Shown: piece after piece, positions 10,191-19,102 of the stretch | How the letters are laid out: every line of letters begins with the position of its first letter | Numbering within the stretch: the first letter of the stretch is position 1 | DNA from: Stentor coeruleus | Lineage: Eukaryota > Ciliophora > Heterotrichea > Heterotrichida > Stentoridae | Length of the DNA: 34,911 nucleotides | NCBI GenBank assembly: GCA_001970955.1 | Contig: MPUH01000787.1 | Span: forward strand, 1-34,911 | Direction of reading: 5' to 3' | Position numbers and translations under genes: made by a program | The notes under the pieces: generated by a model | Told to the model about the DNA's origin: nothing | Seen by the model: the letters and a program-made list of their open reading frames with translations, nothing else | The model's database searches: none

Positions 10191-10934
10191 ATGTTGAATT
10201 CTTTTTCAAGTAAACGATCCTTATCACAAAAGTGGAACAAGCATTTACTTAATCTCCACTATAAAAAGCTAAGTAAAGTTAGAACTACAATAAAAAACTC
10301 ATCACCAAACGACTATGTGCATATACGAAGCAATAAAAAACAAGAACAATTGCGCGAAGGTATTTTAAAAACAGAACGCTTTACAGAAATCGAACGTGAA
10401 AATCGGATTCTTTTCGAGAAAATGTCTTATATCATGAATTCACGTAGCCAGCCAAGAGTTTCAAGTGCAAAGAAAAGCTTGAATAGTCATATTCGGCGTA
10501 AGAATAGTGCCAAAATCGCTAATGAAAACCTAGCTTTATTGAAAAGATTGAAAAACAAAACTCCAGTTTATAATTGCCGGCAATGGGATAAAGATTGGAA
10601 AAAGAATGAAAAAATGATTCAAAGTATAAGCGAATATCCAAGTAAAAAATATAAAGTAAAAAATATACAGACACAAGGTTTGATTGAGAAAGGTTTGGTA
10701 TTTAGAAAAGGGGTTTATATTGGGCTTATGTATTTTATGGTGACGATAAGAAGAGAAAATGAAATTTTGAAGATTGTTTTGCAGGAACCAACAGAATCTG
10801 AATGTTATTATTTAGAGGTTAATTATGAGGATGCTTGGGGTATTATGAGAGGGAAGGATGATTATGAGTATTTAGCTTCTTTGATAAGTATTGAAAATGG
10901 AGAAATTGTACTTGTAAACCCTGATGAAGATTAA
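10191..10934 (+). CDS. CFAP97/Hemingway-domain ciliary protein
   Basis: 247 residues. The central part (about 62-140) matches the CFAP97 (Hemingway, KIAA1430) domain: an EIERENRILFEKMSYIM helix, a basic linker, then NENLALLKRL and YNCRQWDKDWKKN. Family members are axonemal or basal-body proteins needed for ciliary and sperm-flagellum integrity. The C-terminal ~80 residues form a separate beta-rich-looking segment ending acidic (NPDED) that I do not recognise. The start lies 41 bases after the tRNA gene on the same strand, so the promoter must be very short or overlap the tRNA. Two overlapping 15-mers at 10642-10656 and 10656-10670 fit the intron pattern without causing stops, so up to five residues may be spliced out. 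Confidence 0.8.
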   Translation: MLNSFSSKRSLSQKWNKHLLNLHYKKLSKVRTTIKNSSPNDYVHIRSNKKQEQLREGILKTERFTEIERENRILFEKMSYIMNSRSQPRVSSAKKSLNSHIRRKNSAKIANENLALLKRLKNKTPVYNCRQWDKDWKKNEKMIQSISEYPSKKYKVKNIQTQGLIEKGLVFRKGVYIGLMYFMVTIRRENEILKIVLQEPTESECYYLEVNYEDAWGIMRGKDDYEYLASLISIENGEIVLVNPDED

Positions 10935-12473
10935 TATGATATTTATATAAGTTTAGAGTTGAATTTATCATTTTTTTATGTTTTATTGATAGTCTCACTT
11001 GGAAGAGTTGTGGGAATAATGAAATTATGTATTTGAATTCTGTTGAGCATTTTTCAGAATGTGAGGATTGTATGAAATTTTAATAAGAATAAGTGATAAT
11101 AACTATTTATAGATTACTTATAATAGTTCTATTGCAGAGGAGTAAAATTATATTTATATAAAAATCAGGCTTTATTTACAAAGAAGAGTTTTTCAAAATA
11201 GAGAGGAGGCACATGAAATAAATGTTTTTTTTATTAATTTCAAGACTTCATAACAATATGTTAGACTCTATCAAAATATAATATTCAAGACACTTGCTTA
11301 TACACAAAAGAAAAAGTTAATCTTTTGCTGTTCCTGAAGTATTAAAGTTTTATTCAATTTGTCATTATAATTATTTTTTTCAAACTAATAATCATTCTAA
11401 ACTAACTAATATATCTTTGGCTGTAACGATTTCAAAGCTTCTAAAAAGTTTATCATTCCATTTTGCATAAATTCTAGTATAGCTCTATTAAATCTAGGCT
11501 ACTTGTAAATAACGTTTTCTATATTAGGATATTTTTTTTATATAAAGTTGGTTTAGCACAGTCTATTCACGTTATTTTTCTTATTCACTAATTATGATGA
11601 TTTTTTTCTATTAAATTGTATATATAAGCAAACAATAAACTTTTTAATCCTTCTTTATAAAGCTGGGATACTTAAAGATAATTTCTTGCTAATAATTTTT
11701 AATTTTATTTGCAATCAAGCTTAGAATTCATCACTAAATAATAACAGATGGGATAAACAACCTTATAATTCATTAACTACACGCTGATTTTATAACTTTG
11801 CAATATTTCTAATCCATATAGAAACTTAAATATGCTTTAATAAGCCATTATAAGTTAATTGTCCAACTCATCATATATAGAATGTTTTAAAGTACTTGCT
11901 TATAATTATAAGTAATATTTACTATGAGATAGCATCTAAAATGCTAGTATTTTGTTTATTAATATTAAATATATCAATGCCAATTTTAACCATAATCATT
12001 ATCATAGTATATGAGGGGAAAAATCATTTTAGTGATGAAAAAACTGCATATAATGAGTAAAAGTCAAACTTCTTAACAAAAATCTATTCAAAAATGTTTT
12101 CAATGCAAATAATTTTTTGCCCATCTTAGAGTGCAAATGGTAAAGTACAATACGAACTCACTTAAGAATGAATATTCTAACTGAAATCACTTTAGATAGA
12201 GTTTTAATCAATAAAATTTACAAAATAAAGGAAATACCGCATTATACATTTAAAATTTTACAGTAGCTTACAGAAAATTAAATTTTCATTATTTATTTTT
12301 CTTGATTTTCGCTGACAGAAATAAAGTAATAGAAAAATAAAATAAATTCTCATTGTTAAAATACAACTTGATTAGTTTCTATCTGATATGTGTATAAACG
12401 AAAATTTTAAATTTTATAATATAAGTAATTATCAGTATGCAACTATAATATGGATATAAATTTAAGTATATAA
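10935..12473. other. Long spacer without recognised genes
   Basis: 1.5 kb of AT-rich DNA between two plus-strand genes. Stops are dense in all frames; no repeat or RNA gene was recognised. Confidence 0.5.
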
Positions 12474-12881
12474 ATGAAAGATCAAGAGTATATATGCTAC
12501 TACGAGTTCTGTGGCAAGCTGTTCAATAACAAATACAATCTTAAAAGACATATAAATGCAGTACATTTAAGAATAAAAGAATATAACTGCGAAATCTGCT
12601 GTAAACAATTCGTCAGCAAGGTTGCATTTAAAGAACATCAATATAGTCATCTTAATATGAAGCCTATTAAATGCCCTTATCCAGACTGTGATATGGCATT
12701 TTCTCGTAGTTCAATGCTTTGCGCACATAAAAAAATTCATGAAAACGAGAAAAGTTACGACAGGAAATCTAAAAAGTATGAAAAGAAAAAATCCCTTGAT
12801 GACTTGCCACTTATTCTTCAAACACGTGTTAATAAACAGCATGAAACAAAAATTCCTTTGCATCATGTTTTGATTAACTAA
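12474..12881 (+). CDS. Three-finger C2H2 zinc finger protein
   Basis: 135 residues with three consecutive C2H2 fingers. Finger 1 (about 8-31) is C-x4-C-x12-H-x4-H; finger 2 is C-x2-C-x12-H-x3-H; finger 3 (from KCPYPDC) is C-x4-C-x12-H-x3-H. Each has the expected aromatic and Leu core residues. The x4 spacings in fingers 1 and 3 are of the TFIIIA type. A basic Lys/Arg tail (about 90-110) could serve as a nuclear signal. It is a likely DNA- or RNA-binding protein, possibly a small transcription factor; the target is unknown. It is far shorter than TFIIIA (nine fingers), so it is not called that. Confidence 0.88.
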   Translation: MKDQEYICYYEFCGKLFNNKYNLKRHINAVHLRIKEYNCEICCKQFVSKVAFKEHQYSHLNMKPIKCPYPDCDMAFSRSSMLCAHKKIHENEKSYDRKSKKYEKKKSLDDLPLILQTRVNKQHETKIPLHHVLIN

Positions 12882-13606
12882 CTAAGACTACAACTTTAAT
12901 ATATAATTTAGAGTTTTAAATATTAGAAACTATTTTAGAAGTAAGAAAATGAGTTAGTTTTTTTGATTTTGATATAGTTTGCATTAAAGAACAAAAATTT
13001 AGAAAATAACCTTCCATTTTCTATAGTTATATATATTTTATAAGAATTTGCTAAAATATTATGGAAATATAATTATTTTTTTGGATAGGGTCATGTGCAT
13101 AGGATACGAAAAATGTAGGTCTGGATAAGTTTGGCGAAATTGTTTAATAATGACTTAATGACAAAAGGGAAAAAAGAAAAAATAATCATTGTGGGATAGA
13201 GGTATAAGTGTTAGGATTTATAATTGTAAATTAAACTTTGTATTTTGTGTTGTAAACATGTAGAGATAAGTTAAATATAAGGTGGTGGGTTTTTGTAGTA
13301 ATAGAAAATTTAAGAGTGTAATGACAGCATTTTTTGTATTAGTTACTAATTTTTTATAAGCTTTTCATTTATTTTAAAACTTTCTCAAGCCTTACAAAAA
13401 AAATAACTCTTTCCCTCTAAAGGTCTTCTTATCATAATATCAAATACTAAAATCATTTTAGCTTAAATATATAAAATCACAATTCAAAAAAGAAAATTAT
13501 TATCTATACAAATTCGATCTAAGCCTCAAGTAGTTAATCAAATTCAAACTACTCATAAAATCACGAGGTAGCGAAAAATATAAACTACGAAAATAAAATC
13601 AAATAA
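12882..13606. other. Spacer without recognised genes
   Basis: 725 AT-rich bases ahead of the PP2C gene on the same strand, presumably holding its promoter. Nothing else is seen. Confidence 0.5.
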
Positions 13607-14764
13607 ATGGACCGGCGATTTCCTCTAATTAAAAGCACTCCGAGCTTGCCCATGAACAGTTCCCGAATGAAAAAATACAATAAAGACAACCTAATCGAAA
13701 ACTCCCCATTAAGACTTGGTGCAGCAAATTCTATCAAAGGCTCACGGAACTTTTCAGTAAGCCCAAATCCAGCCCATTATCAAAATGGGCCAAAGCTTCC
13801 TCCAATAATAAATCCTTATGAAGCTCCAGCATTTATCCCAATAATCCATGACCCATTATCTAAACTTCAAGCAAGCCGTAGGACTATAAGTAACCAAATA
13901 TCATCCCAAGAGCCTAACAATGTAGTTATCAAATACTATTTAAAATTTAAAACAGGTTCTATGATGGGTATTCCAAAAGAACAAAATCAAGATTCTTATA
14001 TAATCCAAAGTCCTTTATTTTCTAACAAAGCAAAACATTTTTTTGCTATATGTGATGGTCATGGAACTGAAGGACACACAGTCTCAAGGCTTATAAAAGC
14101 TACAATAACCCCAATACTAGAAAAAAAACTTCTTAGATTTGTAGGAATTGATGCACTTAAGTTTGCTATTGATGAAACATGTCAGAATGTCCTTCATGGA
14201 AGATTTGATTGTTCATTTTCAGGATCAACATTTGTTGGGGTACTGATTATTGGTGATACACTTTTGTGTGCGAATATCGGAGACTCAAAAGCTGTTATTG
14301 GTTCAATTATAAACAATTCTTGTACTGCTGTAGAATTAACAAAAGATCATAAACCTAATAGAAAAGATGAAGCTGATCGGATAATTTTACATGGAGGACG
14401 GATTGCTAGTCATGATCAAGGTGGTCCTTTACGGATTTGGTTTAAAGATCAGAATATTCCTGGACTTGCTATGACTCGTTCTGTTGGTGATAAGGCTTCA
14501 AGGTTAATTGGCCTTATAAGCGACCCTGAAATTGTTGAAAGAAAATTGATTTCAACTGATAAATTTATTGTTATAGCAAGTGATGGGTTATGGGAATTTG
14601 TAACACCAAGAGATGCGGTAGAAATAGTGCATAATTCTATGATTTTAGGTAAAAGTGAAGGTGCTTGTGAGAGGCTTATGAGAGAAGCTGTAATAAGATG
14701 GAATGCTAATTCTGCTTCTGTGGATGATATTACAATTATTATCATTTTTTTGAATGCTATGTAA
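13607..14764 (+). CDS. PP2C-family (PPM) Ser/Thr phosphatase
   Basis: 385 residues: a ~110-residue basic, Pro/Ser-rich N-terminus, then a full PP2C domain (about 112-383). The metal-binding signatures are present: EQNQD (125-129), DGHG (150-153), GDSKAV (225-230), ASDGLWE (324-330) and DDITIII (373-379). Other family landmarks include STFVGVLI, TKDHKP and AMTRSVGD. PP2C enzymes are Mg/Mn-dependent monomeric phosphatases; this one should be active. No transmembrane segment or N-terminal acylation site is visible. A 15-mer covering the stop (14761-14775) mimics an intron and would give an end at 14809, but it lacks the A at position 10 shared by all nine introns supported here, so the TAA at 14762-14764 is kept. 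Confidence 0.93.
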   Translation: MDRRFPLIKSTPSLPMNSSRMKKYNKDNLIENSPLRLGAANSIKGSRNFSVSPNPAHYQNGPKLPPIINPYEAPAFIPIIHDPLSKLQASRRTISNQISSQEPNNVVIKYYLKFKTGSMMGIPKEQNQDSYIIQSPLFSNKAKHFFAICDGHGTEGHTVSRLIKATITPILEKKLLRFVGIDALKFAIDETCQNVLHGRFDCSFSGSTFVGVLIIGDTLLCANIGDSKAVIGSIINNSCTAVELTKDHKPNRKDEADRIILHGGRIASHDQGGPLRIWFKDQNIPGLAMTRSVGDKASRLIGLISDPEIVERKLISTDKFIVIASDGLWEFVTPRDAVEIVHNSMILGKSEGACERLMREAVIRWNANSASVDDITIIIIFLNAM

Positions 14765-14902
14765 TATTATTTTAGTGTATACAATATTTGTCATAATTTT
14801 ATTGATTAAATGGATTTTAATAGAAGGATTTTGTTATTAGAAAGTTTAGATGATTTTATTGGAATTTTGGATTAGAAAATATGAAATGATTAATATAATA
14901 AA

Positions 14903-15112
14903 ATGGGTATGCAGGTCAGTAAGGACTGTGGGTGTTTTGCTGTGATGTCTAAGGCTGCATCATCATTCTGGGGGAGTAAAGAGGAGGAGCCTAATTTGTC
15001 CATTTTAGAAGAAGATGAGATCATGCCTTTAGGGCTGTTGTCTGAACAAGAGATCCAGAGTTTATTAACAGAAAACAGCAACTTTCATCATTCTAAGTAC
15101 GACTCTGTATAG
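14903..15112 (+). CDS. Small protein with N-myristoylation-type start
   Basis: 69 residues. The start MGMQVSKDCGC has Gly2 with Ser6 and Lys7, the classic myristoylation pattern, and Cys9 and Cys11 as possible palmitoylation sites. The rest is acidic with a leucine-rich stretch (IMPLGLLSEQEIQSLL) that could be a short helical binding motif. It lies on the same strand 138 bases after the phosphatase gene. I do not recognise the family. The codons look coding, and the start is preceded by A-rich bases like its neighbours, but at this length a chance frame remains possible; an overlapping minus-strand frame is judged the shadow. Confidence 0.5.
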   Translation: MGMQVSKDCGCFAVMSKAASSFWGSKEEEPNLSILEEDEIMPLGLLSEQEIQSLLTENSNFHHSKYDSV

Positions 15113-15544
15113 CTGATTATACTTTTCCTTACCTAATGATTATTAAAAACGGCTTCTTTCTAATTTTTATATATACCATGGCCTAGTTTAGAAGATAACT
15201 ACTTTCCAAATGCAATTATTGGAGATAGTTTTTTTTTGGATTTTAAACCTTTTTCAGAATGCATCCTTCGATTTTTTATGTTCTTAAATGTATATTTATA
15301 TTTATCCAATTTGTATTTCTTGTAGTTCTAATATTAAGTTATCATAGCTAATTATTAGTAAATTTATTTATAATTATACTTACTAACTCCTTCTTATCTA
15401 AGATGTTTATTCTAAGTTGTCATCATCGTTATAAATTGGGTCAATTCAAATAAAAATTTAGCTTATAAAAAATCACGACCATTTAAGCAACTTAAAAAAT
15501 ACACATATCAAATTTTGTTGCAAATAATGATTAGATGCATTTGG
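15113..15544. other. Convergent spacer
   Basis: 432 bases between tail-to-tail genes; AT-rich, nothing recognised. Confidence 0.45.
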
Positions 15545-15961
15545 TTAATTATAATAAGAGTTAACTGAATAATTTCTTGATAATCTCCATCCATGAGGAT
15601 AGTCATTTCGTCTATAATATCCTGGCTTAAGAAGTTCAGTACTGAGGTTCTTGAGCTCAGATACTTGCTTTTCAAGAAGATAAAGGCTTTGACGCATTTC
15701 ACAGCCAAGCACTGTAGCATCCATGTATTTAGCTTGATTTTCTGCATGGGAACGAGTTCTTTGGATTTTCTCAAGTTTCTCTTTTCTTTTTTCCATTGCT
15801 TTCAAATTCTCTTTAGCTTTTTTTACTATTTCCATGGCTTCACCAACTTTTTCTGCAATTTGCTCTTTTTGAATATCTGAATCTCTTGGAATGATACTAA
15901 AATCAGACTGGCTTTTATAGAAGGTTGTCCCTTTTGAACTTCCTGTTATGGACTTGTTCAT
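15545..15961 (-). CDS. Short coiled-coil protein, unknown function
   Basis: 138 residues. After a Ser/Thr-rich N-terminus (1-30), residues about 33-112 form a charged helix with heptad-like Leu/Ile/Met spacing (EIVKKAKENLKAMEKRKEKL), followed by a Tyr/Arg/Asn-rich tail (GYYRRNDYPHGWRLSRNY). No known domain is visible. It is head-to-head with the next short coiled-coil gene. The tail resembles those of some small axonemal proteins, but that is only an impression. Confidence 0.7.
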   Translation of the reverse strand: MNKSITGSSKGTTFYKSQSDFSIIPRDSDIQKEQIAEKVGEAMEIVKKAKENLKAMEKRKEKLEKIQRTRSHAENQAKYMDATVLGCEMRQSLYLLEKQVSELKNLSTELLKPGYYRRNDYPHGWRLSRNYSVNSYYN

Positions 15962-16442
15962 TTATATTTTAACGTTTGCTTTTGTTTTATTTTTGATTGT
16001 GTTTAAAAAAGAGTAAGCTTGAAATTTCAAAGATTTTGTATGTTTGAAAAATTATAGGATTTATGTAAATAGCTAAAAAAAAAAAAGCATAATTTTCTTT
16101 AGGGTATTTAAATGAATTTATTAGGAAAAATGAAGTAATTAAGAGAAATATAAGTTAATATATACAGCTTTTTGTTAAATAATTAAATACATATTGTGAA
16201 TTATTCTAAAGTATTTTCACATCTTAAACAAAATTTTATATTTCATATCAATATTTCCTTTTAATATAAACAGCTTTAATTAAACCATTACTAAATCATA
16301 TCATCTAATACAAACATAAATAAACTTTTGATAATCTTTTATTTACAAAAAAGCAAAAGCATTATCTTAAACTTTATAAAAGCTTATAGTACTATAATAT
16401 TATCCCATCTTCAAATTTATTTCCATTTACAAAAAAGTAAAT
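15962..16442. promoter_or_regulatory. Divergent intergenic region
   Basis: 481 AT-rich bases between two head-to-head small genes, containing a run of 12 A at about 16076-16087. It must carry both promoters; no motif is recognised. Confidence 0.45.
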
Positions 16443-16742
16443 ATGCAATCTGTATTAGGTTCCTACGATACTGGAGCATACAAGAAAATCTTGAAAACCC
16501 TAAAAGATGAGCAGAAAATCCTTCATTTAGAAGAACTTATTGATAATGAAAGGATTAAACGTAAGCAACTTGAACAAGAAGCCCGACTTCTCTTAAACCA
16601 AATCCAACAAGCCAAATTACGAAGAGATGGAGGGAAAGATAAGAATAGGTCAAGTTCTATGCAAAAGTACTATGAAGATAATGATTTTAAAGAAAAAGCT
16701 TATGTTCGAAACACCCTAATGTCAACATCTTACAAAGATTAG
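16443..16742 (+). CDS. Small coiled-coil protein, unknown function
   Basis: 99 residues. Residues about 12-62 form a charged helix with Leu heptads (ILHLEELIDNERIKRKQLEQ onward), followed by a Lys/Arg/Ser stretch and a Tyr-containing tail ending SYKD. Ends at TAG. No domain recognised. It lies immediately upstream of a decayed coiled-coil gene on the same strand, but the two are in different frames, and I see no evidence that they were one gene. Confidence 0.6.
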   Translation: MQSVLGSYDTGAYKKILKTLKDEQKILHLEELIDNERIKRKQLEQEARLLLNQIQQAKLRRDGGKDKNRSSSMQKYYEDNDFKEKAYVRNTLMSTSYKD

Positions 16743-16840
16743 CTAAGTTTTCTAATACGTTATAAAAGATTATCATATATAGAAATGGTAATATTTTGTG
16801 TTGAGTAGATATCAAAGTTTTAAGATATCAATAGATCTTA

Positions 16841-17319
16841 GATCAAAAGGAGCTTTCGAGAGAATTGGAAAATTTTAAAGACTTCATGTAGAAAACTTTT
16901 GATGATAAGCGCAATGAGCGAGTATAAGAAAATAAATATGCTCATAAGTGAATAGATTTTTTAGAAAAGTATCGAAGATGAAAATATGATTGAATTCAGC
17001 AAACAGAAAACATGATAAAACTAATTTGCCGTGGCTTAAATGGGTTAGAAAAAGGATTTGAAACAGAGAAAAATATAAGAATTGAAAGATAAAGGGAAAT
17101 CCTAGATACATTAGATGAGGAAGTTAGGATAATAAATGAACGAATAGATGCGGAAAGGTAGGATCAGGTAAATAAAATCAACAACATTCAATATATGCTT
17201 TAAACTAGGATTAACACTTAAAAAAATCATATAAAAAATTCAAAAAAGACACTATAAATGCTTTAACTGACATGAAAAATAGATTTAAAACAGAAATTCG
17301 AATTATACTTGTCCATTAA
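16841..17319 (+). pseudogene. Decayed SF-assemblin-like coiled-coil gene
   Basis: The frame from 16841 encodes coiled-coil sequence (LSRELENFKDF, GLEKGFETEKNIRIER, ILDTLDEEVRIINERID) typical of striated-fibre assemblins, which build ciliate rootlet fibres. It is interrupted by nine stops: TAG at 16889 and 17159; TAA at 16925, 17090, 17201 and 17219; TGA at 16949, 16979 and 16991. Near the A-run at about 17250 the sense moves to another frame (NALTDMKNRFKTEI) and ends at TAA 17317-17319. None of the stops can be removed by a 15-base intron. Most stops fit a C-to-T change in CAA, CAG or CGA codons. No start codon is certain. I judge it a pseudogene; the family call is from heptad style and recalled motifs only. 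Confidence 0.55.
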
Positions 17320-17393
17320 AATCCCTTGGCCAGCAGTTTATCAAGATTCATTAATACCTCCCATAATACTTTAAAGTTCATAGGCAAATATGT

Positions 17394-18053
17394 CTAATTA
17401 AGAAAGTTATTTATTAATAAATCCTTTTCTATAAGCGTTTTATGCTCTCTATTGAACTTTCTAAACTTTTTTCTAATCCAATGTCCTTGAACAGACCCAT
17501 CCCCATACAAATTTTCAATATTTTCATCATGGCCATTAGGGACTAAACTCTTTAAAATCACAATAGCTAAATTTTCCTTTAAATCACCATAAGGGTTAGT
17601 TTTTACCTCACTTTTTGAAGTCAAACTAGCCATATCTATAACTAATTCTTTAACTTGTCCTGTTACGCTTCTATATCTTCTTATTGATTTTCCATCACTA
17701 CTTGTTAAATCATTCTTAAAAAGAGACTGTGAGCATAATTCTCTATCACTTGGTTTTATAAAATCTAAAACTTCTTGGTTTTCTGATAATGGAAGGATAC
17801 TATTGATATAATTCTCAAGTTCCCCTTTTCTCTTATCTAAAAACTTGGGCTTCAAGTTACCGAAGAATTTTTTCTTAGGAAATTTTGGCAAAGATTTTAC
17901 AGATGATAAAGACTTTTTGTGCCAGTTATGCATTACTGAATACCTTCTGCAAAATGTCCAAACCTCATCTGTTTCTAGGTCTCTGACTTCAATAAGATAC
18001 TCTGCATGCTTGTCGACTATCTTATACTCTTTAAAAGTTACTTGCAAGCTCAT
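17394..18053 (-). CDS. PX-domain phosphoinositide-binding protein
   Basis: 219 residues. The N-terminal PX domain (about 3-102) shows the usual parts: beta strands with WTFCRRYSVMHNWHKK (the RRY element contacts the phosphate of PtdIns3P-like lipids), a Pro/Lys loop LPKFPKKKFFGN, and the RKGELENYINSIL helix. The C-terminal half is helical and basic with no recognised domain. PX proteins recruit partners to endosomal membranes; without a BAR or other effector domain, the role of this one is open. It is tail-to-tail with the decayed SF-assemblin-like gene, with a gap of about 75 bases. Confidence 0.85.
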   Translation of the reverse strand: MSLQVTFKEYKIVDKHAEYLIEVRDLETDEVWTFCRRYSVMHNWHKKSLSSVKSLPKFPKKKFFGNLKPKFLDKRKGELENYINSILPLSENQEVLDFIKPSDRELCSQSLFKNDLTSSDGKSIRRYRSVTGQVKELVIDMASLTSKSEVKTNPYGDLKENLAIVILKSLVPNGHDENIENLYGDGSVQGHWIRKKFRKFNREHKTLIEKDLLINNFLN

Positions 18054-18784
18054 ATTTATTAGATTTTTCTCCAGTTTTTACTGATAATGCTTTTAATTAC
18101 GTTTTCTTATAGAATTGGATACGCTTTTATTTAAGTTTTTTAAATGAATTTTTGATTTCTTTTAGAATAAATGACTCTTAGGTTTTAATTTTAGGATTTA
18201 TTACCGGATCTTTAGGTAAGGGTTTTTGTGTTAAAACTGGTATCAGCATCCAATTTTTTGGTTTTCTAGATTTTTTTTGTTTTTATAGTTTAGCTTGTGT
18301 GAAGACATACTGCTGGGATTTTGAATATTTCAATAGGTTATGATGAATAGACAAGCAAAAGCGATTACCACATAAAAGTATAGGTTAATAAATGCATGTA
18401 ATACAATAAAGTTATAAACCCTACAGCGAAATATACTTTATAATCTATAATTTTTCTTAAACTTTTTAAGACATCATGCATAAATTTGCCTACCCCTAAT
18501 ATTTCCTAATCCAACTTCTTATACAAAACAAAGCCCATCACTTTTCATGACTATCAAAAAAAATTACTAAAATCCTTCATATAAATCTCTTTTTCTTATC
18601 ATCCTTTTTACCCTCAAACAAAGCCTTNACATATTCAATCATATGATTTTTATAAACAATTTTTTTATCTTTCCTGCATCAACCCCCTCAAAAAAATTTA
18701 GAAAATCAACTCTCTAAATGCTATGAACAAGCATATACTGGAATAATTCCCTTCAGCGTTCTCCATACAAATGGTATAATAATT
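18054..18784. promoter_or_regulatory. Divergent intergenic region
   Basis: 731 AT-rich bases between head-to-head genes, with an N at 18628 (assembly mark, no duplication at its flanks). No motif recognised. Confidence 0.45.
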
Positions 18785-19102
18785 ATGTCTGACGCTCAAT
18801 CCCTTCCAACAAAGCGCGAAAGCACTGAAAACGATGGAAAAGCTACAAAAAAGACGAAGACCCCTGAAAAACCTGTTACAAAAAAGCCTAAGGACTCTGA
18901 GTCAGAAGATGAGAACGTAGTTGATGACTCTGATGAAGCAGAATATGATGATGAGGAAGATGAAGATGATGAAGATTTTGAAGAAGAAGATGATGATTTT
19001 GAGGTAGATAGTGATGAAGATGATGAAGCTGAAAGTGATGAAGATAGCTATAGTGAAGATAGTTCAGATAAAAAAAATAAAAAGTCTAGAGCGAAAAAGT
19101 AA
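18785..19102 (+). CDS. Acidic low-complexity protein, probably nuclear
   Basis: 105 residues in three blocks: a basic Lys/Pro/Thr-rich N-terminus (1-37, KKTKTPEKPVTKK), a long Asp/Glu/Ser block (about 38-94), and a basic end (KKNKKSRAKK). Such acidic proteins flanked by basic nuclear-signal-like stretches are typical of histone chaperones and nucleolar factors, but no specific family motif (for instance a CHZ motif) is present. Ser residues within the acidic block (SDED, SESED) fit casein kinase 2 sites. The codon pattern and clear ATG support a real gene. Confidence 0.75.
   Translation: MSDAQSLPTKRESTENDGKATKKTKTPEKPVTKKPKDSESEDENVVDDSDEAEYDDEEDEDDEDFEEEDDDFEVDSDEDDEAESDEDSYSEDSSDKKNKKSRAKK

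Noticed and set aside
14449..14745. Minus-strand open frame inside the PP2C gene
   Set aside because: Antisense shadow of a fully conserved phosphatase domain.
14761..14775. 15-base GT...TAG string covering the PP2C stop codon
   Set aside because: It would extend the protein by ten unremarkable residues, but it has T, not A, at position 10, unlike all nine supported introns, and the phosphatase domain is already complete.
16443..17319. Joining the 99-residue coiled-coil gene with the decayed SF-assemblin-like gene
   Set aside because: The two are in different frames, separated by about 100 bases without coding character, and the first has its own clean start and stop.
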